Program-made: the position numbers and the translations under genes
Shown here: positions 23,841-33,486 of the stretch, in pieces
How the letters are laid out: each line of letters opens with the position of its first letter
Position numbering within the stretch: position 1 is the stretch's first letter
Assembly (NCBI GenBank): GCA_020072815.1
Contig: JAIQGE010000016.1
Location: forward strand, 35,008-99,007
Source: Terriglobia bacterium
Lineage (GTDB): Bacteria > Acidobacteriota > Terriglobia > Terriglobales > Acidobacteriaceae
Length of the DNA: 64,000 nt
Direction of reading: 5' to 3'
Notes under the pieces: model-generated
What the model was told of the DNA's origin: nothing
What the model saw: the letters and a program-made list of their open reading frames with translations, nothing else
Databases searched by the model: none

Positions 23841-25409
23841 ATGAACACCCCGTCCTTGCTTCCGCCGGTCGAGTCCCCTGAGGTAGCGGATACCTCTCCG
23901 CCTCCGCGAGCGGCGCAGCTGACCAGCGCCCGCCTGCTGGCCGGCAATACTCTTTGGAGCCTGGTGGGCGTGTGCTCCCCCGCGCTGGTCGCCGTCTTCT
24001 GCCTGCCGGTGCTCACTCGCTTGCTGGGGACGGACCGCCTGGGCATGCTGACTCTGGCCTGGGTGGTGGTGGGATATTTCGGACTCTTTGATTTCGGCCT
24101 GGGACGCGCCCTGACCAAACTGGTGGCCGAGAAACTGGGCCAGGGCGAAGCGGCAAAAATCCCGCCGCTGGTGTGGACGTCAGTGGTCCTGATGGGCGGG
24201 ATTGGCCTGATCGGCACGGTGGTGATGTTCGCGCTCTCGCCGTGGATTGTGCATTCGATTGTAAAAGTGCCGGCCGGCCTGCGCGACGAATCACTCACGG
24301 CCTTTTACTGGCTGAGTATCTCCATTCCCATTGTGGTGATTACCGCGGGGCTGCGCGGAGTGCTGGAGGCCCTGCAGAAATTTCGCCTGGCCACGGCCAT
24401 CCGCGTCCCTCTGGGCATTTTCACCTATGTGGGTCCGGTGCTGATCCTGCCTTTTTCGCGCAGCCTGGTGCCGATTGTGGCCGTCCTGGTGGCGGCGCGC
24501 GCAGCGGCCCTCATCGCCCACTTCTGGGCGTGCTTCCGGGTGCTGCCGGAATTGCGGCGGTCCTGGCAGTTTGACCGCGCTTCCGCCGGCCCGCTGTTCC
24601 GCTTTGGCACCTGGATGACGGTGAGCAACATTGTTGGACCCATGATGGTCACCTTTGACCGCTTCGTCATCGGCGCGCTGGTTTCCGTGACGGCGGTGGC
24701 TTATTACGCTGTGCCTTCTGAAGTGGTTAGCAAGTTGATGTTGTTTCCCGCCGCGCTGACCGCGGTTTTGTTTCCGGCTTTCTCCACGGCCCACGCCGGC
24801 CAGCGCGAACGGGTTTCTTTTCTGTTTGAATCCAGCGTCAAGCTGATCTGCGTGGCCATGTTCCCGATCATTCTCGCCGTGGTGGTTTTTGCCCCGGAAG
24901 GCCTGCGGCTCTGGCTGGGCAACGATTTCGCCCAGAACAGCGCGTGGGTGGTCCGTTGCCTGGCCGTGGCCATTTTCGTGAACAGCGTGGGCCAGGTGCC
25001 GTTTGCCCATCTGCAAGCCGCCGGGCGGCCGGACATCACGGCCAAGCTCCATTTGTTTGAGCTGCCTCTGTACATTGCAGGTTTGCTGGTACTGGTAAGG
25101 ATGGCCGGCATCCGTGGCGCCGCCCTGGCCTGGCTGCTGCGCACTACCGTGGATTCCGTCCTTATGTTCGCGTTTTCACAACGAGTGGCCCCGGAAAACA
25201 GCGCGGTGGTCGCCAAGCTTGGTTTGCTGGCAGGTGGCGGAGTGCTGTTTCTCGCATTGGGAGCCGTGGAGATGGCGCTGACGTTGAAGGTGCTGGCCAT
25301 GGTGGTCATGACCGCCGGCTCCGCGCTCCTGCTGTGGCGGTGGGCCCTTTCGCCGCGGGAAAAGACTTTGCTCAGCTCGCTGATGAGAGGCACCAATGCC
25401 GCCGGCTGA
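23841..25409 (+). CDS. Wzx-type polysaccharide flippase (MATE/MOP superfamily)
   Basis: A 522-residue protein with about 12-14 hydrophobic helices. The first helix region (LLAGNTLWSLVGVCSPALVA) and the RLLGTDRLGMLTLAWVVVGY stretch are typical of flippases that move lipid-linked repeat units across the inner membrane. Its stop lies inside the start of the next gene (14-base overlap), so the two are translated together. The substrate is likely a rhamnose-containing repeat unit, judged from the locus. Confidence 0.9.
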   Translation: MNTPSLLPPVESPEVADTSPPPRAAQLTSARLLAGNTLWSLVGVCSPALVAVFCLPVLTRLLGTDRLGMLTLAWVVVGYFGLFDFGLGRALTKLVAEKLGQGEAAKIPPLVWTSVVLMGGIGLIGTVVMFALSPWIVHSIVKVPAGLRDESLTAFYWLSISIPIVVITAGLRGVLEALQKFRLATAIRVPLGIFTYVGPVLILPFSRSLVPIVAVLVAARAAALIAHFWACFRVLPELRRSWQFDRASAGPLFRFGTWMTVSNIVGPMMVTFDRFVIGALVSVTAVAYYAVPSEVVSKLMLFPAALTAVLFPAFSTAHAGQRERVSFLFESSVKLICVAMFPIILAVVVFAPEGLRLWLGNDFAQNSAWVVRCLAVAIFVNSVGQVPFAHLQAAGRPDITAKLHLFELPLYIAGLLVLVRMAGIRGAALAWLLRTTVDSVLMFAFSQRVAPENSAVVAKLGLLAGGGVLFLALGAVEMALTLKVLAMVVMTAGSALLLWRWALSPREKTLLSSLMRGTNAAG

Positions 25410-26850
25410 ACATCGAGGGTTGGCGATGAGGAATCGCGTCGCGGGTCTTTCGGTCCCTGATCCAACGCCGGTGCTGTTCCTGATCGCCGCGGCGTCAGCC
25501 CTGTTGTATTCCATGGAGAGCATGCGCTGGGCCGCGCTGCTGCTGCCCGGAATTATCCTGCTGCCGGCGATTGTCTATCTTCTCTCCAACAACCTGGCAA
25601 TCGCCCTGGGCACGCTGATGGCCAGCGCCGCCATGCCCCGTTTCTTCCTGGAAGTCGGAACGCTCAAGGCGCGCCCCGAACACATGATCACCGGGCTGCT
25701 GTGCCTGGGAGCGGTCATTATTTACAAACGCAATCGCGAACCGCTGCGCTGGATTTTTCCTGACGTCCTGGTGCTCGCTTTCGTTGCCTTGAATACTTAC
25801 AGTTCGTTATTCAAGTCCCCTGCGCCCAGCCAGACGATCAAATGGTCCATTCAGCAGTCGCTGGTGGTGGTGACGTATTTCCTGGTGCGCTTGCTGGCCG
25901 GCAACCGCGAGCGGTGGCGCCAGGCCGTCCGCATCATGCTGCTGATCGGCGCAGCCGAAGCGGTGTACGCGGTGATTTGTTTCTATTCCAGCATGTTCTT
26001 CGGCAGTGAATTTGGAGTTGAGCCGGGACAATACGAAACCATCCCAGGGATTTACGCCACGCAGTATGAAGCCAACATTCTGGGATCGTACAGCGGCGCG
26101 TGCCTGATCATCATGCTGGTGATGTATTTCCGCGAGCGCGAAAGAAAATTCCTCTGGGGCATCGCCTGCACCTTTGCGGGACTGCTCATAAGCCTCTCTC
26201 GCGCTGCCATAGGCGCCACCGTCTTGGCCCTGTTCGTTCTGGCGGTCTATGCGTTCGCCACCAAACTGGCGAGCAAGGCGGCGCTGGCCAGGGTGGCGGC
26301 GGCCGTCCTGGCGGTCTGCCTGGTGCTTGGTCCTGCGGTGTGGCCCCTGTACGTGGACCGGTTCAGCACTCTGGATGTTTCCGATCCGTCCGCGGACGCC
26401 AATACCAAGATCCGGCTGCTGATGACCGGAGAAGCCATCGCCGATATCCTGGAGAGCCCGGTGTTTGGCAAGGGCACCGCGAGCTTTCAATTGACATTTG
26501 ACTATTCGGACATCGGCTACGGCGACCTGGGTGTGGCCGGCTCCATTCCCAATACCGAGATCAGGATTCTGCACGATACCGGCGCCATCGGCTTGGCGGT
26601 ATTCTTATGGTTTGTCGCTGTGGTGACGGTGCGCGCCGGCAAGCTGGCCTGGCGCACCGCGAATCCGGAGTTGGCCGGCCTGCTGCTCTCCAGCGTGGTT
26701 TACCTGATTGCTTTCCAGGCCACCGACGCCAGCATTTTGGCTTTTCCCTGGATTCACATTGGATTAATCGCGTCATACCTGGCCATGCAAACCAAGCCGG
26801 GTGAAAAACCGGCATTGTTCAGCGGCGAGAGCGCGCGCGAATTATCATAG
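25396..26850 (+). CDS. O-antigen polymerase/ligase-like membrane protein (Wzy type)
   Basis: A 484-residue polytopic membrane protein with about 11-12 helices and a long periplasmic loop (residues about 320-390, DRFSTLDVSDPSADANTKIR to GAIGLAVFLWFVA) containing the RxxL-type and H-containing segments of Wzy_C/O-antigen ligase proteins. The role is to polymerise repeat units or attach them to a carrier. Overlaps the flippase gene by 14 bases; an alternative ATG at 25426 exists. Confidence 0.88.
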   Translation: MPPAEHRGLAMRNRVAGLSVPDPTPVLFLIAAASALLYSMESMRWAALLLPGIILLPAIVYLLSNNLAIALGTLMASAAMPRFFLEVGTLKARPEHMITGLLCLGAVIIYKRNREPLRWIFPDVLVLAFVALNTYSSLFKSPAPSQTIKWSIQQSLVVVTYFLVRLLAGNRERWRQAVRIMLLIGAAEAVYAVICFYSSMFFGSEFGVEPGQYETIPGIYATQYEANILGSYSGACLIIMLVMYFRERERKFLWGIACTFAGLLISLSRAAIGATVLALFVLAVYAFATKLASKAALARVAAAVLAVCLVLGPAVWPLYVDRFSTLDVSDPSADANTKIRLLMTGEAIADILESPVFGKGTASFQLTFDYSDIGYGDLGVAGSIPNTEIRILHDTGAIGLAVFLWFVAVVTVRAGKLAWRTANPELAGLLLSSVVYLIAFQATDASILAFPWIHIGLIASYLAMQTKPGEKPALFSGESARELS

Positions 26851-26917
26851 CCACGCAGCCGGGCCAAGCCCTGAATGGCAAAATAAAAGACGGCGAGTTG
26901 CAAACACGAAAAGGTTG

Positions 26918-28135
26918 ATGACGAAACCGGCAAATCCCGAACCGCGCAAGCTGCGCATCGCCATCTGCGGCGGGCGCGGCATCCCTTCGTCCTACAGCGG
27001 TTTTGAGACGTTTTTTCTTGAGCTGGCACCGCGCCTGGCGGCGCGCGGTCACGACGTCATTGTCTATTGCCGCAAGTCGCTCTTTCCTGAACGGCCTCCA
27101 ACCTACCAGGGCGTGCGGCTGATCTACCTGCCCAGCATTGAAACCAAGAATCTGGGCACTTTCACCCACACTCTGGCCTGCATGATGGACGTGCTGCGCC
27201 GCGACGTGGACGCCTTGCTGGTCACCAACGTGGCCAACGCGTTTCACTGCATCATCCCGCGCCTGTTTCGCAAGCGATGCGCGCTGTGCGTGGACGGAAT
27301 CGAATGGAAGCGAGGCAAATGGGGCGCAGTGGGGAAAGCCTACTTCTACATGAACGCCCGGATGTGCGGAAAGATCCTGCCCAAGGGCATCATCACGGAC
27401 GCCTACGCAATGCGCGATTTGTATCTCGACAAATTCAACACGCCCTCAGCGTGCATCGCGTACGGCACCAACCTGGGCGTTTCGACTGACCCGGATGTCG
27501 TCCGCCAATACGGTTTGGAGCCCGGAGGCTATTACCTGGTTCTGGGCCGCCTGGTGCCAGAGAACAGCGCGGACCTGGTGGTGGAAGGATTCAACCGCGC
27601 GGACACCAAACGCGTGCTGGCCATCGTAGGCGACGCCAACTACAAGAGCAGCTTTGTCGCTGCCTTGGAATCTCGCGCGGGGAGCCGCGTGCAGTTTCTG
27701 GGACGCGTGGACAACCCGGCCCACGTCAAGGAACTTTATTGCAATTCTTACGCCTACATCCACGGGCACACCGTGGGCGGGACCAATCCGGCGCTGCTGC
27801 ACGGACTGGGATACGGCACTTGCGTGCTGGCGCGCGCGAATCCCTTCAATGAGGAAGTGCTGGCCGGGCACGGGATTCTTTTCAACGACGCCGCTGATCT
27901 GGCGGAGAAGATCGGATTCATTGAGAAAAATCCCGCGGTGGCCGCCGACTATCGCCGCCGCGCACCGGAGCGAGTCCGCCAGGCCTACCTCTGGGAACAC
28001 ATCGCCGACCAATACGAGGAATTCTTCTTCCAATTGGCGGACGGACAAGACCCCACGCGCGTCCACTCCAGCGTGCATCAGGTTGCTCGCCAGTTGCGCG
28101 AAGAGGTGCCGCAAACCGGGGGTGCCGTGCGATGA
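26918..28135 (+). CDS. Glycosyltransferase, DUF1972/GT4-like
   Basis: A 405-residue retaining glycosyltransferase of GT-B fold. The N-terminal half begins IAICGGRGIPSSYSGFETFF, a signature of the DUF1972 rhamnosyltransferase-like group, and the C-terminal half has YYLVLGRLVPENSADLVVEG and YIHGHTVGGTNPALLHGLGY, the nucleotide-sugar region. With the rhamnose genes around it, a rhamnosyltransferase is likely. I start it at the ATG at 26918; the frame is open further upstream but overlaps the polymerase gene. Confidence 0.88.
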   Translation: MTKPANPEPRKLRIAICGGRGIPSSYSGFETFFLELAPRLAARGHDVIVYCRKSLFPERPPTYQGVRLIYLPSIETKNLGTFTHTLACMMDVLRRDVDALLVTNVANAFHCIIPRLFRKRCALCVDGIEWKRGKWGAVGKAYFYMNARMCGKILPKGIITDAYAMRDLYLDKFNTPSACIAYGTNLGVSTDPDVVRQYGLEPGGYYLVLGRLVPENSADLVVEGFNRADTKRVLAIVGDANYKSSFVAALESRAGSRVQFLGRVDNPAHVKELYCNSYAYIHGHTVGGTNPALLHGLGYGTCVLARANPFNEEVLAGHGILFNDAADLAEKIGFIEKNPAVAADYRRRAPERVRQAYLWEHIADQYEEFFFQLADGQDPTRVHSSVHQVARQLREEVPQTGGAVR

Positions 28136-29016
28136 GGGTCGCGGTGCTGGGCGCGAACGGCCAACTGGGGCACGACGTTACCGCCGCATATATTGCTGCG
28201 GGCGAAGAAGTCTTTGCGCTCACCCACCAGCATTTGACGATTGAGTCGCTGGAGTCGGTGAAGCAGGCGCTTGACGGCGTCCGTCCTGAAGTCGTGGTGA
28301 ACACCGCGGCGTTTCACCATGTGGAGCGATGTGAAACCGAAGTTCAGCGGGCCTTCGAGGTAAATGCGCTGGGCGCACGCAACGTCGCGCTGGCCAGCGT
28401 GGCCTTGGGAAGCCGGCTGGTGCAGATCAGCACGGACTACGTGTTTGACGGCGCCAAAGGCGCGCCTTACGTGGAAGAAGATCTGCCGCGGCCGCTGAAC
28501 GTGTATGCCAACAGCAAACTCGCCGGCGAATACTTTGTGCGCGGCGCCAATCCCCGGCACTTCGTCATGCGCGTTTCCGCCATCTACGGCCTGCATCCCT
28601 GCCGGGCCAAAGGCGGCCTGAATTTTGTTGACACCATGCTGAAGCTGGCCCAGGAACGCGACCGCCTCCGCGTGGTGAATGACGAATTTGTCAGCCCAAC
28701 CTCCACCGTGGAGATTGCCCGGCAGGTGGTCGCGCTGGGCCGCACGGAAGAGTACGGGCTGTACCACGCCACCGCCGAGGGCAGTTGTTCCTGGTATGAG
28801 TTTGCCCAGACCATCTTTGCACTCACCGCAACGCGCGTCGCTCTGGAACCGGCGTTGCCCGGAGAATTCGGCACAAAAGTGACCCGTCCAAAATATTCCG
28901 TGCTGGAAAACCGCGCGTTGAAGAACAAGTCACTCAACTTGTTCGGCCACTGGAAAGACGGGCTGAAAGCGTACCTGGCAGCGCGGGAAAAAGCCAACGT
29001 CGTGGCGCGAACCTGA
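28132..29016 (+). CDS. rfbD: dTDP-4-dehydrorhamnose reductase
   Basis: A 294-residue short-chain dehydrogenase: NAD(P)-binding VLGANGQLGHDV at the N-terminus, VNTAAFHHVERCE, STDYVFDGAKGAPYVEEDLP, and the catalytic YxxxK in VYANSKLAGE. Last step of dTDP-L-rhamnose synthesis. Overlaps the glycosyltransferase gene by four bases (ATGA). Confidence 0.94.
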   Translation: MRVAVLGANGQLGHDVTAAYIAAGEEVFALTHQHLTIESLESVKQALDGVRPEVVVNTAAFHHVERCETEVQRAFEVNALGARNVALASVALGSRLVQISTDYVFDGAKGAPYVEEDLPRPLNVYANSKLAGEYFVRGANPRHFVMRVSAIYGLHPCRAKGGLNFVDTMLKLAQERDRLRVVNDEFVSPTSTVEIARQVVALGRTEEYGLYHATAEGSCSWYEFAQTIFALTATRVALEPALPGEFGTKVTRPKYSVLENRALKNKSLNLFGHWKDGLKAYLAAREKANVVART

Positions 29017-29057
29017 ACACCGCCGGGTTGCCCTGTTCCTGACTGCAAATCTGGATC

Positions 29058-29681
29058 ATGTCAGGTACAATCCCCGAGCGCACCATGCATCCCAAAGATT
29101 TCCAGAAGCCGCTGCGAGACTTCTTTCGGAAACGCCGCTTCAAGACTTTTCTGGCGGATTACCAGGCGTGCAGGACCATCCTTGACGTGGGCGGCTTCCG
29201 TTGCACTTGGGAACTTATTGGGCGGACTGACGGCGTCACGCTGTTAAATATCCAGAATCCTGAAGACAAAGACGGGTTTGACCACATCCTCGCTTCTGCT
29301 TTGGCCATGCCGCTCCCCGATAAGTCGTTCGATCTGGCATTTTCAAACTCGGTGATCGAGCACGTGGGCAGCGAAGAGAACCAGTTTCAGTTCGCCAAAG
29401 AAATGATGCGAGTCGGCAAAAGGATCTACTGCCAGACGCCTTCGCGGCTCTTCCCCATTGATCCCCATCTGACCACTCCCTTTCTTCATTGGCTGCCCGT
29501 CCGCTGGCTCACACCTACTTTTCTTCGCTACTTCACGCTCAACGGATGGCTGTGGGGAAAGCCTTACGAGTACGACGTGACGTGGATTTCAAAAGCCAAG
29601 TTGCGCAAGATGTTTCCCGGCTGCAAGATCAAAACCGAGCGCTTTCTCCTGCTGCCGAAATCATTCATCGTGACCAGCTAG
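29058..29681 (+). CDS. Class I SAM-dependent methyltransferase
   Basis: A 207-residue methyltransferase-11-like protein: motif I in TILDVGGFRCTWELIG, acidic region after strand 2 (LLNIQNPEDKDGFDHI), and motif IV-like SFDLAFSNSVIEHVGSEENQ. It lies at the end of the plus-strand polysaccharide run, so it may methylate a sugar of the product. The Gly-rich motif I is reduced, as often in glycan methyltransferases. Converges with rfbA. Confidence 0.8.
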   Translation: MSGTIPERTMHPKDFQKPLRDFFRKRRFKTFLADYQACRTILDVGGFRCTWELIGRTDGVTLLNIQNPEDKDGFDHILASALAMPLPDKSFDLAFSNSVIEHVGSEENQFQFAKEMMRVGKRIYCQTPSRLFPIDPHLTTPFLHWLPVRWLTPTFLRYFTLNGWLWGKPYEYDVTWISKAKLRKMFPGCKIKTERFLLLPKSFIVTS

Positions 29682-29757
29682 ACAGCGATTGCTGTCTGAT
29701 CTTTTGCGGCGGGAATACGAAGTTGGGGCTGGGGCCAACTTGGTTGTGCGCAGCCGG

Positions 29758-30645
29758 CTAGAACGCCGGCCGTTCGAGAAGACTCAGCAGGTACTCGCCA
29801 TAGCCGTTCTTGGCCAGGGCAGCCGCCAGAGTCTGCAATTGCTGGCGATCAATAAATCCCAAACGGAAAGCGATTTCCTCCGGGCAGGCCACCTTCAAGC
29901 CTTGCCGCTTTTCAATGGTCTGTATGAACAGCGCGGCTTCCACCAGGGAGTCGTGGGTGCCGGTGTCCAGCCAGGCCGTGCCGCGGCCCAGGATTTCCGC
30001 GTGCAGCTGGCCCCGCTCCAAATACCAGCGGTTCACGTCAGTGATTTCAAGTTCGCCGCGGTGCGAAGGCTTGACTCCCGCCGCGACCTCGGCAACCTGT
30101 TCGTCGTAGAAATAAAGTCCGGTCACCGCGTAGCGCGACTTGGGGTCTTTTGGCTTCTCCACGATCTTCAGCGGTTCGCCTCGCTCGTCAAATTCGATGA
30201 CGCCATAACGTTCCGGATCGTGCACCGGGTAGGCGAACACAGTGGCGCCGGCGGTGCGGCCCGCGGCTTCCTGCAAGGTCTTGGAGAGATCATGCCCGTA
30301 GAAAATGTTGTCACCCAGGACCAGCGCGCTGGGATGGCCTTTGACGAAATCTTTGCCGATGATGAACGCCTGCGCCAGGCCTTCCGGCGCCGGCTGCACC
30401 GCGTAGCGGAGATGAATGCCCCATTTGCTTCCGTCGCCCAGCAGCTCTTCAAAGCGGGGTGTGTCCGCCGGAGTGGAAATCACCATGATGTCCCTGATCC
30501 CCGCCAGCATGAGCACGCTCATGGGGTAATAGATCATGGGCTTGTCATAGATGGGCAGCAGTTGCTTGGAAATGGCCTGCGTCACCGGATAGAGGCGGCT
30601 GCCGGACCCGCCCGCCAGAATAATTCCTCGCCGCTTAGTCGCCAT
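29758..30645 (-). CDS. rfbA: Glucose-1-phosphate thymidylyltransferase
   Basis: A 295-residue nucleotidyltransferase with [32 protein letters not shown] and the [30 protein letters not shown] motifs of RfbA. It makes dTDP-glucose, the first step of the rhamnose pathway. I chose the ATG at 30645, just before the RGIILAGG strand; it overlaps the rfbB stop by 11 bases, so the two are co-translated. A longer frame to 30696 adds residues without family likeness. Confidence 0.96.
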   Translation of the reverse strand: MATKRRGIILAGGSGSRLYPVTQAISKQLLPIYDKPMIYYPMSVLMLAGIRDIMVISTPADTPRFEELLGDGSKWGIHLRYAVQPAPEGLAQAFIIGKDFVKGHPSALVLGDNIFYGHDLSKTLQEAAGRTAGATVFAYPVHDPERYGVIEFDERGEPLKIVEKPKDPKSRYAVTGLYFYDEQVAEVAAGVKPSHRGELEITDVNRWYLERGQLHAEILGRGTAWLDTGTHDSLVEAALFIQTIEKRQGLKVACPEEIAFRLGFIDRQQLQTLAAALAKNGYGEYLLSLLERPAF

Positions 30646-31741
30646 GGTCCCCCGAGTGATGCTGTCCCGCATGGTATTGAAGGTCCAGCCAGTCACGATA
30701 AGCGCCGCTGGTCACATTCTCAATCCAATTTTGGTTTTCCAGGTACCAGGCAACTGTCTTGCGCAAGCCGCTGGAGAAGCTTTCTTGCGGCGACCAGCCG
30801 AGTTCCTTGCGGATCTTCCTGGTGTCCACGGCATAGCGGCGGTCATGGCCGGGGCGGTCTTTGACAAACTCGATGAGCGACTCGTAGCGCGTTCCCGGGC
30901 GCAGCTCAGACAGGATTCCGCAGATCTCGCGGACCACGTCAAGATTGCTGCGCTCGCAGTTGCCGCCGATGTTGTAGGTCTCACCCACCACGCCGCGATG
31001 CAGCACCTGGCGCACGGCTTCGCAATGGTCGCCCACGTGGAGCCAGTCGCGGATGTTCAGGCCGTCGCCGTAAACCGGCAGCGGCGCGCGCTTGAGAGCG
31101 TTGCAGATCATCAGCGGGACCATCTTCTCCGGAAACTGGTAAGGCCCGTAATTGTTCGAGCAATTGGTGGTCAGCACCGGGAGGCCATAGGTGTGGTGAA
31201 AAGCCCTGACCATGTGATCGGATGCCGCCTTGGACGCCGCGTAAGGGCTGTTGGGAGCGTAAGGAGTGGTTTCCATGAAGGCCGGGTCATCTGGGCCCAG
31301 CGATCCGTACACCTCGTCGGTGGAGATGTGAAGGAAGCGAAAGTCCTGGCGGGCGCCGTCGGGCAGCGTCGTCACGTACTGGCGAGCTTCCTGCAGCAGA
31401 TGGAACGTGCCTTCAATGTTGGTGCGGATAAAATCTTCCGCGCTGTGGATGGAACGGTCCACATGGCTCTCCGCGGCAAAATGGACGATGGCCCGGGGCT
31501 GCTGCGACTGTAACAAGTCAGCCACCAGCCGGCGGTCGCCGATGTCGCCGTGGACAAAAGTGTGGCGCGGATCGTTGGCGACGCTGGCCAGGTTGGCCAG
31601 GTTGCCGGCGTAGGTGAGTTTGTCCAGATTCACCACCGGCGAATCTTCGCGGCGCAGCCAATGCAAAACGAAATTGGATCCAATAAAACCGGCGCCGCCG
31701 GTGACCAGGATTGGCTTCAAAAAGTGCGCTCCGTGAAGCAA
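30635..31741 (-). CDS. rfbB: dTDP-glucose 4,6-dehydratase
   Basis: A 368-residue extended [23 protein letters not shown] at the N-terminus, [40 protein letters not shown], the catalytic [10 protein letters not shown] and [19 protein letters not shown]. Second step of dTDP-L-rhamnose synthesis. First gene of the minus-strand rfbBA pair; completes the four-gene pathway with rfbC and rfbD on the plus strand. Confidence 0.96.
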   Translation of the reverse strand: MLHGAHFLKPILVTGGAGFIGSNFVLHWLRREDSPVVNLDKLTYAGNLANLASVANDPRHTFVHGDIGDRRLVADLLQSQQPRAIVHFAAESHVDRSIHSAEDFIRTNIEGTFHLLQEARQYVTTLPDGARQDFRFLHISTDEVYGSLGPDDPAFMETTPYAPNSPYAASKAASDHMVRAFHHTYGLPVLTTNCSNNYGPYQFPEKMVPLMICNALKRAPLPVYGDGLNIRDWLHVGDHCEAVRQVLHRGVVGETYNIGGNCERSNLDVVREICGILSELRPGTRYESLIEFVKDRPGHDRRYAVDTRKIRKELGWSPQESFSSGLRKTVAWYLENQNWIENVTSGAYRDWLDLQYHAGQHHSGDHGD

Positions 31742-32624
31742 AGATTTCTATTGAATGGCGGATGAGGCAGTCACGAGCGAAACCGTCTCCGCCCCCTAAT
31801 TCCCTGGTAACAGGGAATAATACAGGGAAATTCGCACGCGTGGGTAGCCCACACGAGAGAAAGCGCGCTTCCTGCCTGCATTCAACTCTCCTGAAGCGAT
31901 ACCATCCTCAAATCGTAACAGGGAATGAACAGGGACTTATCAGGGGACTTAACAGGGAAATGTCAGGGGACACCAAGGACACAACTGTCTGTGGCCACAA
32001 TGTTTAGGTGAGAACCGACTATCCGACCAAAGCGGAGGGTCCGAGCATTCGTCCTGGATGACGGGCATCCGGAAACGACCGCTTCAATTCTCCGGATTGC
32101 TGACACCAGGAACCAACCTTGGCGCCTCCCAAAAAGCCCGTTTGTGGCCAACCTCCGGTTGGCCGACAACCCGTGCGCGACCGGGAATCCCGTCGCCGCA
32201 TGACGACCAATCGCCCAATCCGAGCCAGCTGCGCGCATCCGGCCCTTTTTATCACTGGAGAGATTGTGCAAAAGGGTTTAGATCTGGAACTCCGTTTCTC
32301 ATGAAGAGGTACTGTCGCCTATTTGGGAGCATTCTTGAGAGCACCTGAAGGCGGTTGCTGTGTTATGTGCTACTTAGAACGGCTCCGAACTCTGGCAAGC
32401 AGCACAAAGTTTTCTGCCCAAACCATCAAGTATCACGTCAGGCTAAATGGAAAAGATTGACCGCCCAACTTAGAAATGATAACCTCCAGCATCCCAGATC
32501 ACATTTCAAAGCTGCGTAACCGCGTCTGTGCAAATAAATCAGTGTGTGAGCAGTCCAACCAAACATGAACTAGAAGTTTCTTTAAGGTTTAGCTCAGTCT
32601 AAGATACGAGGAAGTGAGATTGCG
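31742..32624. repeat. Gene-free boundary region with helically phased CAGGG repeats
   Basis: About 880 bases without a gene, at the left border of the island. A perfect hairpin attccctg-gtaa-cagggaat lies at 31799-31818, followed by another acaggga. Five CAGGG units begin at 31919, 31930, 31941, 31953 and 31964, i.e. every 11-12 bases on one face of the helix. The rest (31971-32600) is AT-richer and featureless apart from a gaggaag Shine-Dalgarno in front of the next gene. Confidence 0.6.
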
Positions 32625-33377
32625 ATGGGACATTATGAAAAGGAAGCAAACGGCCGACACCCGGGGTTAATAATTTACCTGCTCGATATAAGTGGCTCGA
32701 TGGCCGAACCATTTCAAGGTGCAAGGAAGATTGACTACGTGAACCGTGCCCTGGCCAGCACGCTGCAGCGGATGATTCAAAGATCAACTAAAGGCAGGGT
32801 TATTTCACCGCGTTACCGCCTGGCAATGTGTGCATATAGCGACCAAGCGTTAGACATGCTCGGCGGGATACGAACGATCGATGAGGTCGCGGCGATGGGT
32901 AATCCCACGCTGTCGCCAACTAATAGCACTGATACCCACGCCGCGTTCCTGTGGGCGCGCGATCTTCTTAGGCGCGAACTGCCAAACCTGTCAGGCATGC
33001 CCGCGCCCATGGTTTGTCATCTGACGGATGGTGTATACACTGCTTCCGATCCGGAACCTCTGGCACATGAGATCATGCAAATGTCGAATGATGACGGGCA
33101 TGCATTAGTCGAGAACATTTATGTTGGCCCTGATCTCACAGACGGCACGATTGGGAAAATTGAAAGCTGGCCTGGTCTTACGGATGATTCCCAGCTTCGA
33201 AACACATACGCCAAAAAGCTCTTTCACATGTCATCCTCTCTCCCCAAGAGTTACGCCAACATGATCAAGGATGAAGGTTATGCAATGCTGCCAGGCTCGA
33301 GAATGTTGATCCCAGGCAGCAACAGCGAACTAATCGAATTGGCATTCACGATGTCTGGGGCGACCCCGGTGGGATAG
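32625..33377 (+). CDS. vWA-domain protein of TerY type
   Basis: A 250-residue protein that is essentially one von Willebrand A domain: MIDAS DISGS at residues 21-25, the NSTDTHAA threonine segment and the VCHLTDGVYT acidic segment complete the metal site. No signal peptide, so cytoplasmic. Followed by a PP2C phosphatase and a kinase-like gene, matching the TerY-P triad described for tellurite-resistance-linked and conflict-related loci. Likely a metal-dependent protein-binding scaffold for the phospho-switch. After its stop a second frame stays open for 66 codons (see findings). Confidence 0.88.
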   Translation: MGHYEKEANGRHPGLIIYLLDISGSMAEPFQGARKIDYVNRALASTLQRMIQRSTKGRVISPRYRLAMCAYSDQALDMLGGIRTIDEVAAMGNPTLSPTNSTDTHAAFLWARDLLRRELPNLSGMPAPMVCHLTDGVYTASDPEPLAHEIMQMSNDDGHALVENIYVGPDLTDGTIGKIESWPGLTDDSQLRNTYAKKLFHMSSSLPKSYANMIKDEGYAMLPGSRMLIPGSNSELIELAFTMSGATPVG

Positions 33378-33486
33378 GGGCAACCGTACGGGCAATTATT
33401 AGTTCCGATCTCTTAGCTGCCCGCCAAACAGTGCAATTCGAGAACTTGGTCGCTGCGAAGCTTTGCGATGAAAGGTCACTATACAA

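Noticed and set aside
31799..31970. CRISPR array
   Set aside because: The repeated units are only 5-8 bases with 3-6 base spacers; no CRISPR-like repeat of 24-40 bases and no cas genes exist in the window.
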